Assembly: GCF_000004195.4 (NCBI RefSeq) | Contig: NC_030683.2 | Span: 76,045,764-76,109,763, forward strand | Length of the DNA: 64,000 bases | From: Xenopus tropicalis | Taxonomy: Eukaryota > Chordata > Amphibia > Anura > Pipidae | Reading direction: 5' to 3' | Part shown: piece by piece, positions 1 through 11,464 of the stretch | Layout: each line of letters begins with the position of its first letter | Numbering within the stretch: the first letter of the stretch is position 1 | The notes under the pieces: generated by a model | What the model was told of the DNA's origin: nothing | Database searches by the model: none | Seen by the model: only the letters and a program-made list of their open reading frames with translations | Position numbers and translations under genes: made by a program

Positions 1-729
1 CTGCAGGGCTGCAATCAGAAACTTTGTGGCCCTGCACAAGTTATTTAAAAGCCCCCTGTACTATTTGTTTGTTTGTTTTGGGGTTCACAGTCCTTCCCAC
101 TACAGATAAGAAACTGATTTATATTTCAATTAGCGCTCACGCTCACCAATTGATTATTAGGTTCGGGTGTTTGTGCCCCAAACCTTTTGCTTATCACTTT
201 TTTCTCTCTTCGTTCTGGGGAATATATGCTCATATGTAAATTCAAAGTGCAGGATGTTCACTCACCGCTTCCTTTTGGTGTCCCGGGTGCCATGCCCCAG
301 ACCAGCAGCATTGGGAGATTCAACTTCAATAGCCAGTACAACACAGCATGCACTCGTCAGACTCCAAGACAGCGGATAAAATGTCAAAAAAGCTTTATTA
401 AAGATAAAAACCTAATGCGTTTTGTGTGACTGCACACGTATTCATAGGTACTAAAAGCCCCCCCCTGAACACAAGCGTGCAGTACCAAAACTTGGCCACG
501 CCCCTACTTTATAATAAGCAGCTCATATAAAGAGTTCCATTGATTAATGCCAGTGGAGTTTCCCTAAGTTTAATCAACTCTCACCTACCTGCCCCTGCTC
601 TGTGCTGTCATTGCTTGATATAGAAGTAACATATGTTTTTGCATAAGTTATGTAAACTGTTTAAGTTTAGGGGCCCAATGATCTTGCTGAGAGGCCTAAT
701 AACTAGTCAGTAGTAGTTCCTAAAAATAA
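1..729. other. Intergenic stretch, nothing recognised
   Basis: No coding potential that I can support and no recognisable mobile element boundary. There is an AATAAA-like, A-rich stretch near 385-410, which may be the tail of an old element, but nothing identifies it. Confidence 0.4.
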
Positions 730-2900
730 TCATGTGGGTAAAAAAACTGGTCCTGAGCCAGCAAATACCAGTTGGCATGGGGTCCCTGGCATGTCCAGTA
801 CTAGTGCTACCTGCCAAAAATGCTCCTGCTGGAAGTGACGCAATGCATCAGTCACCTCATTTGTCTTTCCTGGTATACTGACTGCTCTAAAGCTCAAGTT
901 GATCTGCAGACAATGAAGTACCAAGACCCATAATAGTCTCACCATCTCAGGAGAAGTGGCCGACTACCCCGATATTGTAAAACCTGAATACTACACATTT
1001 GTTGGCCACAGAAACACAGCCACTAAAATTTGGAACAGCTCCAAGAAACACAGATTCCCCACCAAGCCCCTTTGAACCCAATCTAGTGGCCACCATTCCA
1101 TGCACCAAAGTCCTAAGCAGTGACAAAATACCCTCCCCATAGGACTAACCCTGCAGGTGAAATTAAGCTTGCCAAGCAGGGACTGCAACTCTTTTAAGTT
1201 CACCTTATGCCAACCTACAAGCTTGGAAACCACCCAAATCAGATTACCCAATTTGTCCTCAGAGAGCCAGTTCAACCACACTGCTGAGTCAATTGCCAAA
1301 CCAAGGAAGTGAAGGCAGGTCACTGATGCCGCTGTTTTGTCTGGGGGCCAAGAGCCCTCCAAATTTAATGGCAACTTCTCATAGGAATTCCAGCTTAAAA
1401 GCACACTTCTTGGTGGCTATTAGGTTGAACAATATAAAGTAATCCAAATAGTGCACAATCCGATTGGACCCTGTCCACCTCCTGTCTACCTGCTCTGTCT
1501 TGCATCCCCCGGATTCCTATCCACTGATGGCAGATTGGCATGTAATCACCCCCCCCCACCCTGCTAAAATGCTATCCTCAACCCAAATTTAAAAAAAATG
1601 TCCCTGAGAAAATAAGCATTGTCAAGCTTACTGTACTGCTTTAACCAAGGAAGCATTGCATCTAGAATAACTGATGTCCTACCTTAGGAAGCCTCTGCAC
1701 CTTTGCCCCCCTCCCTTTTCCTTTTTTTTTTTAAAAAAAACACTGGCTGCAGAGGTGGGTACCCCCACAGTCAAAGCCCAACAGTATCCTAGTCTGTGAC
1801 TCACTAAAGAAGGTCTGGCCTAGACCTTACCAGCAGGCTGGCAAAAGAGGAAAACCTTCTGTGCCATCATCAGTTTTATCCATAGTGTCATGTCAACCTG
1901 ATCTCAATATATTCCTGGGTACACTGCAGGGAGCTGTCAGAACTGTTCATCATTCTGCCACCGCGTTAACCTACCATATACTTTAAATGTCTCCCATTTC
2001 TCTTCAAGGTTTCGAAACAGAGCTGAACATCTATTGGGGTACTTCTCTCCAATGACTTTTGTCAATATGCCAATATGCAAAAAACCCTAGGTCATGGAAT
2101 TCCTGGAAATCTTCCTATACCACTAACCCTAAAAAAATGGGAAATATACATTGTGTCTAGTCACTTCCACCACCCCTCTGGTCATTGTTTCTTTCTCTTT
2201 TACATGTTCCACTGTGGCTGTGCAGGTCCCATACACTGATCATAGCATTGCAAACCCTTCCACTGCACCCTTTGCCTTATCCCCTCCTCAGTCCCTGCAG
2301 TATTTTCCCCCTGCACCACACCAGACCCCTAACCCATACCTGCTGGACTTCCTGCCTACCCACCTTCCTGCCCTCCCAGTTAGCTAAAAACTCTTTTAAC
2401 CCCTCCAATAGGGCCCCTCCTTCCCCCATATTTACCCCACCATACTGGTTTCTTACCCTGCTCCTGGAACTCTGGACAGGTGAATCCCCCAGCTCCTTCC
2501 CTCATGCCTCCCACTATCGAGTTTTAAGCTTCTCATCACACAAGATCCACTAATGCTCCTTTCCCTGGAACTAGGCTGCTTTTGAACTGTAGGTGGGCAC
2601 CACTGGCCATCTCTTTCCGTGGGGCTCCTGCTGGGTCTGCCTGCCCCGGGGCTGCCTAGCCCCATGCTGCTGCCAGCTGCCTGCCCCTTACGTGCCCCCT
2701 CCCTCTTGCCTGCTGGCCTTTCTGCAGCTGGAATCCCAGTCCCAAACATTCCCAGCTTCCCCTGCCAGTTCCACCCACCAGCTGCTCTTATGGCAACACC
2801 ACCGCCAGCCCTCGTCATTTGCCTTGCCATGGCAGCTCTCTCAGCCCCAACATCCCTCTGGTGCATCTCTTTCCTGCTTCCTCCTTAGGCTTTACTCTGA
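730..2900 (-). pseudogene. Decayed Ngaro-type (DIRS-order) retrotransposon
   Basis: Read on the minus strand, three blocks appear in the same order as in the intact Ngaro at 14871-21677. A block near 2060-1870 matches the end of the gag-like ORF (a CSALF...FKVYG...DEQF...LWIKLMMAQK series with stops). A block at 1404-991 matches the reverse transcriptase/RNase H ORF (FLGL, LQSLLGKLNF, RVF, LVGNLCFLELF). A block at 945-730 matches the end of RNase H (RLLWVLVLHCLQ, VTDAL, FWQVA). Frames are broken by stops and indels throughout, so it is dead. The 2866-2453 part may be the degenerate proline/arginine-rich gag region. No split direct repeats of its own were recognised, so the outer limits are approximate. 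Confidence 0.75.
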
Positions 2901-4124
2901 CCACTTCTGGGCTCCTGTGTAATTCTGCTGACGCTCCATAATCTCCCATGATAGGATCCTGTGTGAAAACCTTGGATGGTCTGGTACAGCACGTGGGCTG
3001 CCCCACTGAAGTTTCTACTGCCTCTTCTTCACCAGATGCCACTTCTCCAACCCGGAAAATCACCACCAGTAGCACTTACCATCGCACTCACCACTTCATG
3101 GTGCTCTACGGACTTAGCTTTTTAGCACCCAATCCATGTTCAAACTAAAACCCCCACAATCACTCTACTATCCTTATAGGAGCCCTTTCTAGCCCTGTAA
3201 TGGCCCTGTCCTTCTACTTTCCTTATCTTACCATGGGGCCTGCTTTTATTATATAAAAGCATGAACTCTGTACAGGGTCAGCTGTTTATTGTTTCTCAGA
3301 TACCTCAGGGGGTGCCATCCCCCTTAGGGTTCTCAAACATGGGTGTTTAGCCCTGGGTTCCCCTGCACAGCCCATTCTGTCTTAACAGCCTGTATTCAGA
3401 GGGAACTCAGGGCTAAACCTCCCCTATACTTCTGTAGCACCAGAATCTATATAAGCAAAGGCCAGGTGTCTGTGCGAGCTTTATTTTTAATTGTATAAAT
3501 ATAAATTAGTTATACTTAGATATTGTCAATTATTTCAAATACAATTATACAATAAATCGAATTTAAATAAGTAAAAATTATGTACAATAACTACATAAAA
3601 AATATCAGATATAAAATATGAAAACAGTAATGGTATGGGACCATTAATTAAAGCAAGAAATACTAAATGATTTGCTTTTTCTATAATAATGAAACAGTAC
3701 CTTGTACTTAATCCTAACTATGCAGCATGAATCCATATTGGTAAAACAATCCTATTGGGTTTATGTAATGCTTAAATGGTCTATAGCAGACTTAAGTACT
3801 GGTGATCCAACTTACAGAAAGATTTGCTATCCAGAAAACTCCAAGTCCTGATTATTCTGGATACTCTGGGCCCATTTACTAAACATTTTTTAAATAAATT
3901 CGTATTTTTCTAACTTTTTTCTAACGTATAGAATATTTCGTAATGTCTGCGAAAAGTTTGTTAAAATTCCACAACTTTTTCATGGTGTTCGGTAAGTTCC
4001 CATGAAAAAATCATGGTTTTCGCAAAGACTACGAACATTTTGGACATTTTGGATTTCATTAATGCTGTGGTTTAACTTTCATTGAGACTATCTTTTCGCC
4101 AGGTTTGATCTGTTAAGAATTATT
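2901..4124. other. Non-coding; old MITE remnant near 3640-3880
   Basis: No gene seen. The 3640-3880 part shares the AAAACAGTACCTTGTA-type core and the 'cttatccagaaa' style tail with the TA-flanked MITE at 26839-27169, so it is probably a decayed relative. 3480-3610 is very AT-rich. The rest (for example 3290-3480) is unrecognised. Confidence 0.4.
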
Positions 4125-4160
4125 AGGCCCGATTCACTAAAGTGCGATAAAAATTATCTT
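4125..4160 (+). repeat. Left terminal inverted repeat of the composite Harbinger
   Basis: Starts AGGCCCGATTCACTAAAGTG and pairs with 22345-22375 on the opposite strand. The GATTCACTA word recurs at about 4200 and 4322, giving subterminal copies of the TIR tip. Preceded by the ATT target duplication. Confidence 0.85.
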
Positions 4161-4519
4161 ACGCTTTTTTGCGTTAAATAAGTTGCGACAATTAGCGCGC
4201 GATTCACTACAGCATTACCGCATGCGGTAAGTCGCCATATCGCATGCGTAAATTTTCGCGCGACTGCATGCGCTAGTTTAACGCATGTGTTAATTTCCGC
4301 GCTGAAAAGAATACAATCGCATGATTCACTATAACTTAGGCGCGCTAAATATCGCATTCGGCTATTCGAAAATTAACACCTACTACCGGCAGGCGAAAAA
4401 TTATAGAAAAGTACAGTAAATGAGTTTTTGGCAATAAAATATGGACTTACAGTGTTATTTATTCAAGTATGTGTGTTTTTACTCAATTTTACTAAAGTCT
4501 TGGCATGTATGGAATTTCG

Positions 4520-4640
4520 CCACTAATATACAGTAATATATAGAGGTAAATATTTAGTCGCGATAATATACAGTACTATACCGGTAAATATTTAGTCGCG
4601 ATAATATACAGTACTATAGCGGTGAATATTTAGTCGCACA
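4520..4640 (+). repeat. Subterminal tandem repeats, three units of about 38 bp
   Basis: The unit is 'gataatatacagtactata' followed by 'cggtaaatatttagtcgc', repeated three times with small changes. The same array occurs at the matching place in the short derivative (56067-56185). Keeping it in a deletion derivative suggests transposase- or Myb-binding sites, which is inference. Confidence 0.7.
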
Positions 4641-5028
4641 AAATACATTACTAGGTATATATATATATATATTTTTTGGTCTCAATTTTTAAATGTTTTC
4701 CAAGTAATGATTCACAAAAGTACCTAAAGCGTTAATGCGCTAATTAGCGCGCGAATATGTATGCGGCGCACCAACAACCCCAGCCACCTCGTATTATGCG
4801 GCCACGCCGCTTCAGAGAGAGGGCCACCTTGGAGGGCTTGGGCGTGGATGAAGTGGTCAGGAGGTACATGCTCAATAAGACAGCTATAAACACCCTGTAC
4901 GAGCTGCTTGAGCCTGCCCTTGAACCACGGACTCGCCAAAGCAGGGCTGTCCCAGGGATGGTCAAACTACTGTGCTCCCTGCACTTCTTTGCCTCTGGCA
5001 GCTTTCAGAAGGTAGGGGGGTTTATGGA

Positions 5029-5490
5029 GATTGGCATGTAATCACCCCCCCCACCCTGCTAAAATGCTATCCTCAACCCAAATTAAAAAAAAATGTCCCT
5101 GAGAAAATAAGAATTGTCAAGCTTACTGTACTGCTTTAACCAAGGAATACTGCACCCTTTGCCTTATCCCCTCTTCAGTCCCTGCAGTATTTTCCCCCTG
5201 CACCACACCAGACCAGACACCTAACCCATACCTGCTGGACTTCATGCCTACCCACCTTCCTGCCCTCCCAGTTAGCTAAAAACTCTTTTAACCCCTCCAA
5301 TAGGGCCCCTCCTTCCCCCACATTTACCCCCACCATACTGGTTTCTTACCCTGCTCCTGGAACTCTGGACAGGTGAATCCCCCAGCTCCTTCCCTCATGC
5401 CTCCCATTATCGAGTTTTAAGCTTCTCATCACACAAGATCCACTAATGCTCCTTTCCCTGGAACTAGGCTGCATTAGTGGATCTTGCCTG
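5029..5490. other. Filler DNA copied from an Ngaro-like remnant, inside the transposase exon
   Basis: Matches about 1532-1653 joined directly to about 2264-2581 of the decayed Ngaro, with small differences. It is followed by a 15-bp fold-back (AGATCCACTAAT at about 5440 against ATTAGTGGATCT at 5473-5484). Harbinger exon sequence of about 190 bp is present on both sides (4836-5028 and 5491-5690). There are no target duplications typical of insertion, so this looks like a template-switch repair scar or an assembly error. Confidence 0.75.
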
Positions 5491-6488
5491 GAACCAGGCT
5501 TGGGCGAGGATGAAGTGGCCAGGAGGTACATGCTCAATAAGACAGCTATAAACACCCTGTACGAGCTGCTTGAGCCTGCCCTTGAACCACGGACTCGCCG
5601 AAGCAGGGCTGTCCCAGGGATGGTCAAACTACTGTGCTCCCTGCACTTCTTTGCCTCTGGCAGCTTTCAGAGGATAGGGGGGTTTATGGGGGGGTGTTAC
5701 AGCCCACCTTTTCACGGTGCCTTGGCCATGTCCTGGACGCCATCCGCTCGGCGTCCAGGAATTTTATCTCGTTCCCACAACATCGGAACAAGTGGGGCAC
5801 TGTGAAGAGGGATTTCTATTGGGTAAGTGGCATCCCCAATGTGTTGGGTGCAATAGACTGCACCCATGTTGCGCTTAACCCCCCCCCCAAGACAGGGAGC
5901 ACATCTACAGGAACCGCAAGGGTTACCACTCCCTTAACATGCAAGTGGTATGTGATGCCCACATGAACATCTTGAGCATCGTGTCTGGATTCCCCGGCTC
6001 CTCTCACGATGCTTACATCCTAAGACAGTCCGGGCTTTACCAAGCATTTGAGACAGGACAAATGCCTCACGGGTGGCTGTTAGGTAAGTATTTGTGTCAC
6101 TTATCTAGCACAACTTGTCCACATTTGCTTTGTATGTCCCACTGTAAAACCAGTCCCTGCCTGCCATAAGCTTGTAATGCAATGTGTAAAGTGCCCTCTT
6201 TTGCCACTGGGAGAGGCAAAGCAGCTGCTTGTAGTGTCAGCTATCAGTCTCACACTGTCACATCTGTTGCAAAAGGGCCATGTTTTGACACAGGGAGACT
6301 GGAAACAGCTTATTTGTTTGCACCATCTTATTCCATCGTAATTTCTTTCAGGAGATGCTGTACAGCCCCACCAAAGTGGCAAACATCATCACTGCGTGTG
6401 CTGTACTGCACAATCTGGCGAACCGGCACGGCCTACCAGGTTTTCAATTTTTCAAGTTTTGTTGTCATATACAAATAACAATTAAGCA

Positions 6489-6834
6489 CAGGGCCGCCGC
6501 TCACTATAAGCAGAGTACTCAGTCTGCATAGGGCACCAACTCCCAGGGGGACACCATCCCAGCTGCTCCCAAAAAAAAACATTTGTATATATTATAACAT
6601 ACCCCAACACTGGTTTTTATAGCGCATCCCGCTGTCCCGGATAGTTAAATCAATCTATGGGGGCTATTGTGGGCACTTACTATGGGGGCATTGTCTATGG
6701 GGGCAATTGGGGGCACTGTGTGTGGGGCCTCTATAGTAGGTGTTTTTTTATTATTTTACTTCCGTAATATTTGGGGGAGGGGGCACAAAAGTAAATTTCA
6801 GCTTAGGGCACCCATTTGGCCAGCAGCGGCCCTG
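6489..6834. mobile_element. hAT-type MITE with 8-bp target duplication
   Basis: Termini CAGGGCCGCCGCTC and, on the other strand, CAGGGCCGCTGCTG form an inverted repeat. Flanks ATTAAGCA (6481-6488) and ATGAAGCA (6835-6842) match at 7 of 8 positions, the size expected for hAT. It sits in the second intron of the Harbinger transposase gene. No coding capacity. Confidence 0.82.
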
Positions 6835-7215
6835 ATGAAGCATCATTACTGTAATGATTTGTTTTTGACCCGTGTTCCTCACAACTTTACAGCTGAGGTG
6901 GCCGATGACCTTGAGGACCCCGTCCATCCACCGGATCCTGTCCAACGTGCGGATGCCCAAGGGAGTCAAATCCGGGGACAAATTGTTACTAATTACTTTG
7001 CCTGTAAGTACCTAAAATCTTTAATCCCACACACAACACATACCAAACAACTTGTCCCCAAACAAATATATTTATTTTTAGGGAACGCTTCACAAATATA
7101 GTTTTTTGAAGCAGGTTTAAGAAAAGTAAGAAAGTAAGAAAAAAAAACACAACAAAACAAACCAAAAAAAAAGGCCAAATAAAAGCTACATTCCACAAGT
7201 CTCTAATGTCTAAAT

Positions 7216-7871
7216 TTATTTTCGCTTGCGAAGCTGCCTTGTTGAACCTGCAGGAGGGGGAGCTGTGCTGGTAGAGCTTGTAGGCTCTGTTGGCTTTGGT
7301 GCAGCAATTTGTTGTTTTTCTTTAGCCAACAGAGCCAGTTTTTGTTTTTTCAGCTCTACCACCTCCTCCTGCAGGCTCAACAAGGCAGCCTTATGTTGGG
7401 TTTGGGCTAGATGTCTGGCCTGCATGAGGCTCTCCATCCTAGCCTCATGCTGTGATTGTGCTTCATGTCTTTCCCGATGGATTGTGACCAACTCCTGTTG
7501 TAGAGCAAGCATTGCCGACTCGTGTGCGGCTTGCCTTGCCTGACCTGCATTGTAGGCATTAGTGGCCACACACGAGTCGACATGCTGTTGGTCCATTTTT
7601 CTCATATGGGCTTTATGGTGTCGATTTAGAGACTTGTGGAATTGAGATTGAGCCTGTTCCCTGGGGGCCACATTCTTTCTGGTGGGCTGTGTTGGGGCCT
7701 GGGTTGGGAGCTGCTGCTGCTGTTGAATATTAGCTGGCTCCTCATCTGAGGAGAACGCCACGCCACTGCCACCGACGTGGGACCCTCTCTCACTTGCCTC
7801 CCCACTAAATCCCTCTCCTTCAATTTCAGGATCGCTGTGTGGGGAGGGGAGCCCAGACAAGGAGCGACCAC
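7216..7871 (-). CDS. Exon 4 of the Myb-like Harbinger gene (C-terminal coiled-coil region)
   Basis: Acceptor TTTTCCAAG|GTGG at 7872; stop at 7218-7216. About 217 codons are open without lesion. It begins GRSLSGLPSPHSDPEIEGEG, is acidic/Ser-rich, then Gln-rich. A long helical part follows with heptad-like LQQEL, QARHLAQTQHKAALLSLQEE and VVELKKQKLALLAKEKQQ. The basic C terminus could be a nuclear localisation signal. The homologous part of the second Harbinger is at 37083-35915. Confidence 0.75.
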
Positions 7872-8228
7872 CTTGGAAAAGAAAGAAGAAAAAAACTTAG
7901 TTCATTTTGGATTATGTTTATGGACAAAAATGAGTTTTGTGAAAACAAAACAAGTTAATTTTGGCAAAAATATTTGTGGACATTGATTCATTCCAAAAAA
8001 GGTAAAATCAAGTTGAAAAGATGTCTTGACTGTCCAAAAGTATAAGATGAACTGACTGCACCTAACCCAGCAAGACACATTTGGCAAATAACACCCCTAT
8101 CTTATTAGCAATACACTGCACTTCTGGAATTGAAACAGCTGCAATATACACAGACACAATTCATTATTATGCCACTGCACAAGCCTAACACAAAACACAC
8201 GTCAAACCAAATTTGTTAAGAATAATAC

Positions 8229-8285
8229 CTGGAACGGGAGCAGATGCCATTGGTCTGCGCCTGCTCGGCCCAGGTGGAGATGAAT
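8229..8285 (-). CDS. Exon 3 of the Myb-like Harbinger gene (57 nt)
   Basis: Acceptor TCTCAAACAG at 8286 and donor CCAG|GTATTA at 8229. Encodes SSPPGPSRRRPMASAPVPG with split codons at both ends that match exon 2 and exon 4. A related exon end (GCTCCCATTCCAG|GTAATA) occurs near 37503 in the second Harbinger. Confidence 0.7.
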
Positions 8286-8769
8286 CTGTTTGAGAAAAAG
8301 ATTGTTTAACCTTAAAGAGATCCAGACACCAGAAAGGAAATTATTTTTACATCTGTCATAACATTGTCTTTGCATGCTATTTATAATTTGACCATAAAAG
8401 TATTTGTCCAAGCTTTTACATTCCCTATCTGATCCCCCATGTTCCTCTATGAGGGGGCGGCCATATTTGTCCAGCAGGAGGCCGTTGGCATTAGAAGCTA
8501 TAACTGACAGGCTGAGAAGGGACAGTCAGGCTGGCAAAACAGTCAGGTTTTGGGATTTCAAGTAACAATTACTTACAAAAGCAGCCCTATCAGTAAAAAA
8601 TGATCAACACGACCTATAGGCAACTTTTTCATTAGATTTATATTTGAAAAAGTTTTTTTTTGTGTCAGTATAACTTTAATCTTAAGCTTCTCTGCAAGAG
8701 CAAATACACTTGGATTACTGTCTATCTAGTATAAATAAATTTAAAGCAACCGGACTTGTTTGGTAATCA

Positions 8770-8813
8770 TTGAAGACGTTTCACTACTCATCCGAGCAGC
8801 TTCTTCAGTTCAA
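8770..8813 (-). ncRNA. Hammerhead ribozyme-like fold in the Penelope terminal repeat (left copy)
   Basis: On the minus strand: stem I strand TTGAA, core CTGAAGA, a stem II (GCTGCTC / GAGTAGT, loop GGAT, with G-U pairs), core GAAA, a tiny stem III (AC/GT), then C as the cleavage base and TTCAA closing stem I. One extra A lies between the CTGAAGA core and stem II. Hammerhead motifs in Penelope-like terminal repeats are established. Activity of this copy is not tested. Confidence 0.65.
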
Positions 8814-8980
8814 CTAACTGGTATGGGAAGTCCTCAGCATATATACTCTTCCACTAATCCAATCACAATGGCACTATGTAACTCTTCAGAAAGGTGACAT
8901 CTGAAATTCACAGAGGTGTGAATGCTGTGGAGTTATTTTGAAAGGATTACCAAAGTATCATGCAACTCTTCAAACAGGTG

Positions 8981-11464
8981 TTACTTGTTAGAGTTGCATG
9001 AATGGATGTGTGAAGAGTTCTGAAACTGCCGGGGTACAGATGTTAGAACAGCATTGTATGTAGCAGACAGATGGTGTCGAAGTCCCCCGCCTCTGTTAAG
9101 GGATGGTTTCTCCACTTTGACATGAATGGCCTCTTTTACACCTCTTTCAAACCAGCGGTCTTCTTTCTCCAAAATCTGGACGTTGCTATTTTCAAAGGAG
9201 TGTCCCTTGTCTTTTAGGTGTAGAAATACAGCAGAGTCCTGGCCTGTAGTGTTCGCCCTCCTATGCTGAGCCATTCGCTTGGAGAGCAGTTGCTTTGTTT
9301 CACCAATGTACAGGTCTGTGCACTCCTCGCTACACTGGACTGCGTATACAACATTGCTTTGTTTTTCCTTTGGTGTTGGATCCTTTGGGTGTACAAGTGT
9401 GTTGCTAGGTTTGAAAAACACAGGGATGTGGTGTTTGTTGAAAATTCTCCTGAGTTTCTCTGACACTCCTGCTACATATGGGATGACTATATTGCGCCTT
9501 CTCTCTGCCTCAGGACGGTTATTCCTTTTGGTGTTCCTGTTGGGCTTAGTTGCTCTTGTTTTGACAAAGGCCCAGTCTGGGTAGCCACAAGCTTTTAGTG
9601 CTCCTCTGAGATGTTTACATTCCTTGTCCTTGGACTCTGTATCGGTTGTCACACTTTCCGCCCTGTGGTGTAGAGTTCTAATGACACCCAGTTTGTGTTC
9701 CAGCGGATGGTGGGAATTGAACAACAGATATTGATCCGTGTGAGTGGGTTTCCTGTATACTTCTGTTTTCAAGATACCCCCCTCTTGAATGGATATCAAA
9801 CAGTCCAAAAAAGCAAGTTTGTTCTCATGGACATCCTCCCTTGTGAACTTGATATTGTTGTCCACTGAGTTAATGTGTTCTGAAAAGGCCGCCACTTTGT
9901 TGGATCTGATTTTAACCCACGTGTCATCTACATACCTGAACCAGTGACTTGGTGTAGTTCCATTGAATGCAAGTAGGGCCTTCCTTTCCACTTCCTCCAT
10001 ATACAAGTTTGCTACAATGGGAGAAACTGGTGAACCCATTGCACAGCCATGTTTTTGCCTGTAAAATTGGTCCTTGTATCTGAAGTATGTGGTGTTAAGG
10101 CACAAATCTAACAATAAACATACTTGGTTGGGACTGAGTTTCGTTCTGCTGTTGAGGGTGTTATCTTTCTGCAGTCGATTTCTTACAGTCTCAGTAGCCT
10201 CTGTGGTAGGTATACATGTGAATAGTGAAGTGACATCATATGAAACCATAGTTTCTTCTGCCTCTAGTTTGACTCCTTGAATCTTGGTGACAAACTCTTT
10301 GGCATTTTGGATATGATGCACTGTTTTACCTACCAATGGGGCTAAGATGTTGGCCAAGTATTTTGCAATGCTGTAAGTCACTGAATTGATGCTGCTGACA
10401 ATAGGCCTGAGTGGTGCTCCATCTTTATGTATCTTGGGGAGTCCATATAAGCATGGTGTAGCTTCTCTGGGGTACAGGCGGTGGTATAAAGCTCGATCAA
10501 TGGCTTCCTCCTTTTCAAGTTGTTGTAGGCAATCTATCACCTTTTTCTTGTAACTGCTGCTTGGGTCTCTCCTTAAAGGTTCATGTATTGCTATCACTGA
10601 GTAGCGAGGTCATTTTGCAGTGATAGTCAGTTGTGTTTAGCACAACTGTGCATCGCCCTTTATCTGCTGGCAGGATGGTGATGTTCGGGTCCTTACTAAG
10701 AGATGTGAGAGCTCTCCTCTCTTGTGTAGTAAGGTTAGAGGGGGGTGCTTTGGCACTTGACAATGCAGCTGACACTTTTAGTCTGAGTTGTTCTGCTTCC
10801 TCCGCCTTCATATGGTTGTTATTGATGGCAGATTCTGTGGCTGTGATGAGCTCAACCACTGGGATGTGTTGTGGTGTCACTGCATAGTTTAGCCCCTTGG
10901 CTAGCATGTCCTTTTCTGGCTGAGTAAGTACCCTGTCTGATAGGTTCTTAACCCATGTATCTTTGGTGTTCTTGGATGTCTCATCTTTCTGCCTCCAGGT
11001 TAGTTCTTCTGTTTTCAAACCGCTGCTACGTGACAGTAAGCTGGTGAACTTGCTTATTTGCCTCTCCTTACTCTTAATGTGTTGGGCCATCTGTGCATGT
11101 TCAGTGAACTGAACCACCCTTTCCAGAGTTACATCAGGTAACTGTTTTGTCAGACTCTGTTTCAGTTGTTCAATTTTCTGTTTAAGGGCCTCAATGGTGA
11201 AGTTGATCTGTCTAACCCGTTCATTAAGTAGATGTTTTTGGGCCTTCTGTAAGATATTGCTGGCTCTGTGACCTTTTACAGTGGAACCCAGGCGTAGGCT
11301 ACAAGGAGTGAGTCCCTGATGTCTGCATCTGAGATTGAAGCGTAGATGGTTCCGATAGTCTGCGAGTTTTCTTGCTGTTCTTTCATATTCCCGAACAGTT
11401 TTAGAGTATTCTCTCCAAAATGAATGGCAATATGTCTATGAAGATTTTCATTCATCCAGGTCAT
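8981..11464 (-). pseudogene. Penelope-like polyprotein: reverse transcriptase and GIY-YIG endonuclease, frameshifted
   Basis: The main part, 10597-8981 (538 codons), has RT motifs: YDVTSLFTCIP (catalytic Asp), GCAMGSPVSPIVANLYME, and RYVDDTWV (YxDD). A C-terminal GIY-YIG endonuclease follows (VVYAVQC ... DLYIGETKQLLSKRMAQHRR ... FERGVKEAIH). The N-terminal part, 11464-10581, begins MTWMNENLHRHIAIHF and carries a coiled-coil region (IEALKQKIEQLKQSL). Frameshifts lie near 11290 and near 10595 (after LLSDSNT; the next frame resumes at EPLRRDPSSSYKKK). Apart from these the frame is long and clean, so the copy is fairly young. The endonuclease and RT are known to act together in target-primed copying. 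Confidence 0.88.

Larger units (their letters stand above)
4757..7101 (+). pseudogene. PIF/Harbinger transposase (DDE_Tnp_4, HARBI1-like), broken
   Basis: Begins MYAAHQQPQPPRIMRPRRFR. The DDE_Tnp_4 core is visible: AIDCTHV (first Asp) near 5850 and SGFPGSSHDAYIL (second Asp) near 5985. Exon 1 ends at 6083 (TAG|GTAAGT); exon 2 is 6352-6439; exon 3 starts at 6893 and ends ACKYLKSLIP... at about 7100. Phases fit: LL then G-D-A across the first junction. Four lesions are visible. (1) A 190-bp duplication of exon 1 around a filler of Ngaro-like DNA (5029-5475). (2) A frameshift in a G run near 5690. (3) A frameshift in the C run near 5880. (4) Exon 2 lacks about 180 bp that the copy at 34650-34830 keeps, including the third catalytic Glu. 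The protein cannot be active; function would have to come in trans. Confidence 0.85.

Noticed and set aside
2185..2922. Pro/Ser/Leu-rich + strand frames
   Set aside because: They lie antisense to the decayed Ngaro gag region and have low-complexity composition.
8981..10597. Group II intron or LINE-type reverse transcriptase
   Set aside because: A GIY-YIG domain follows the RT, the terminal repeats carry hammerhead-like cores, and an inverted repeat is present at one end; these fit Penelope-like elements.
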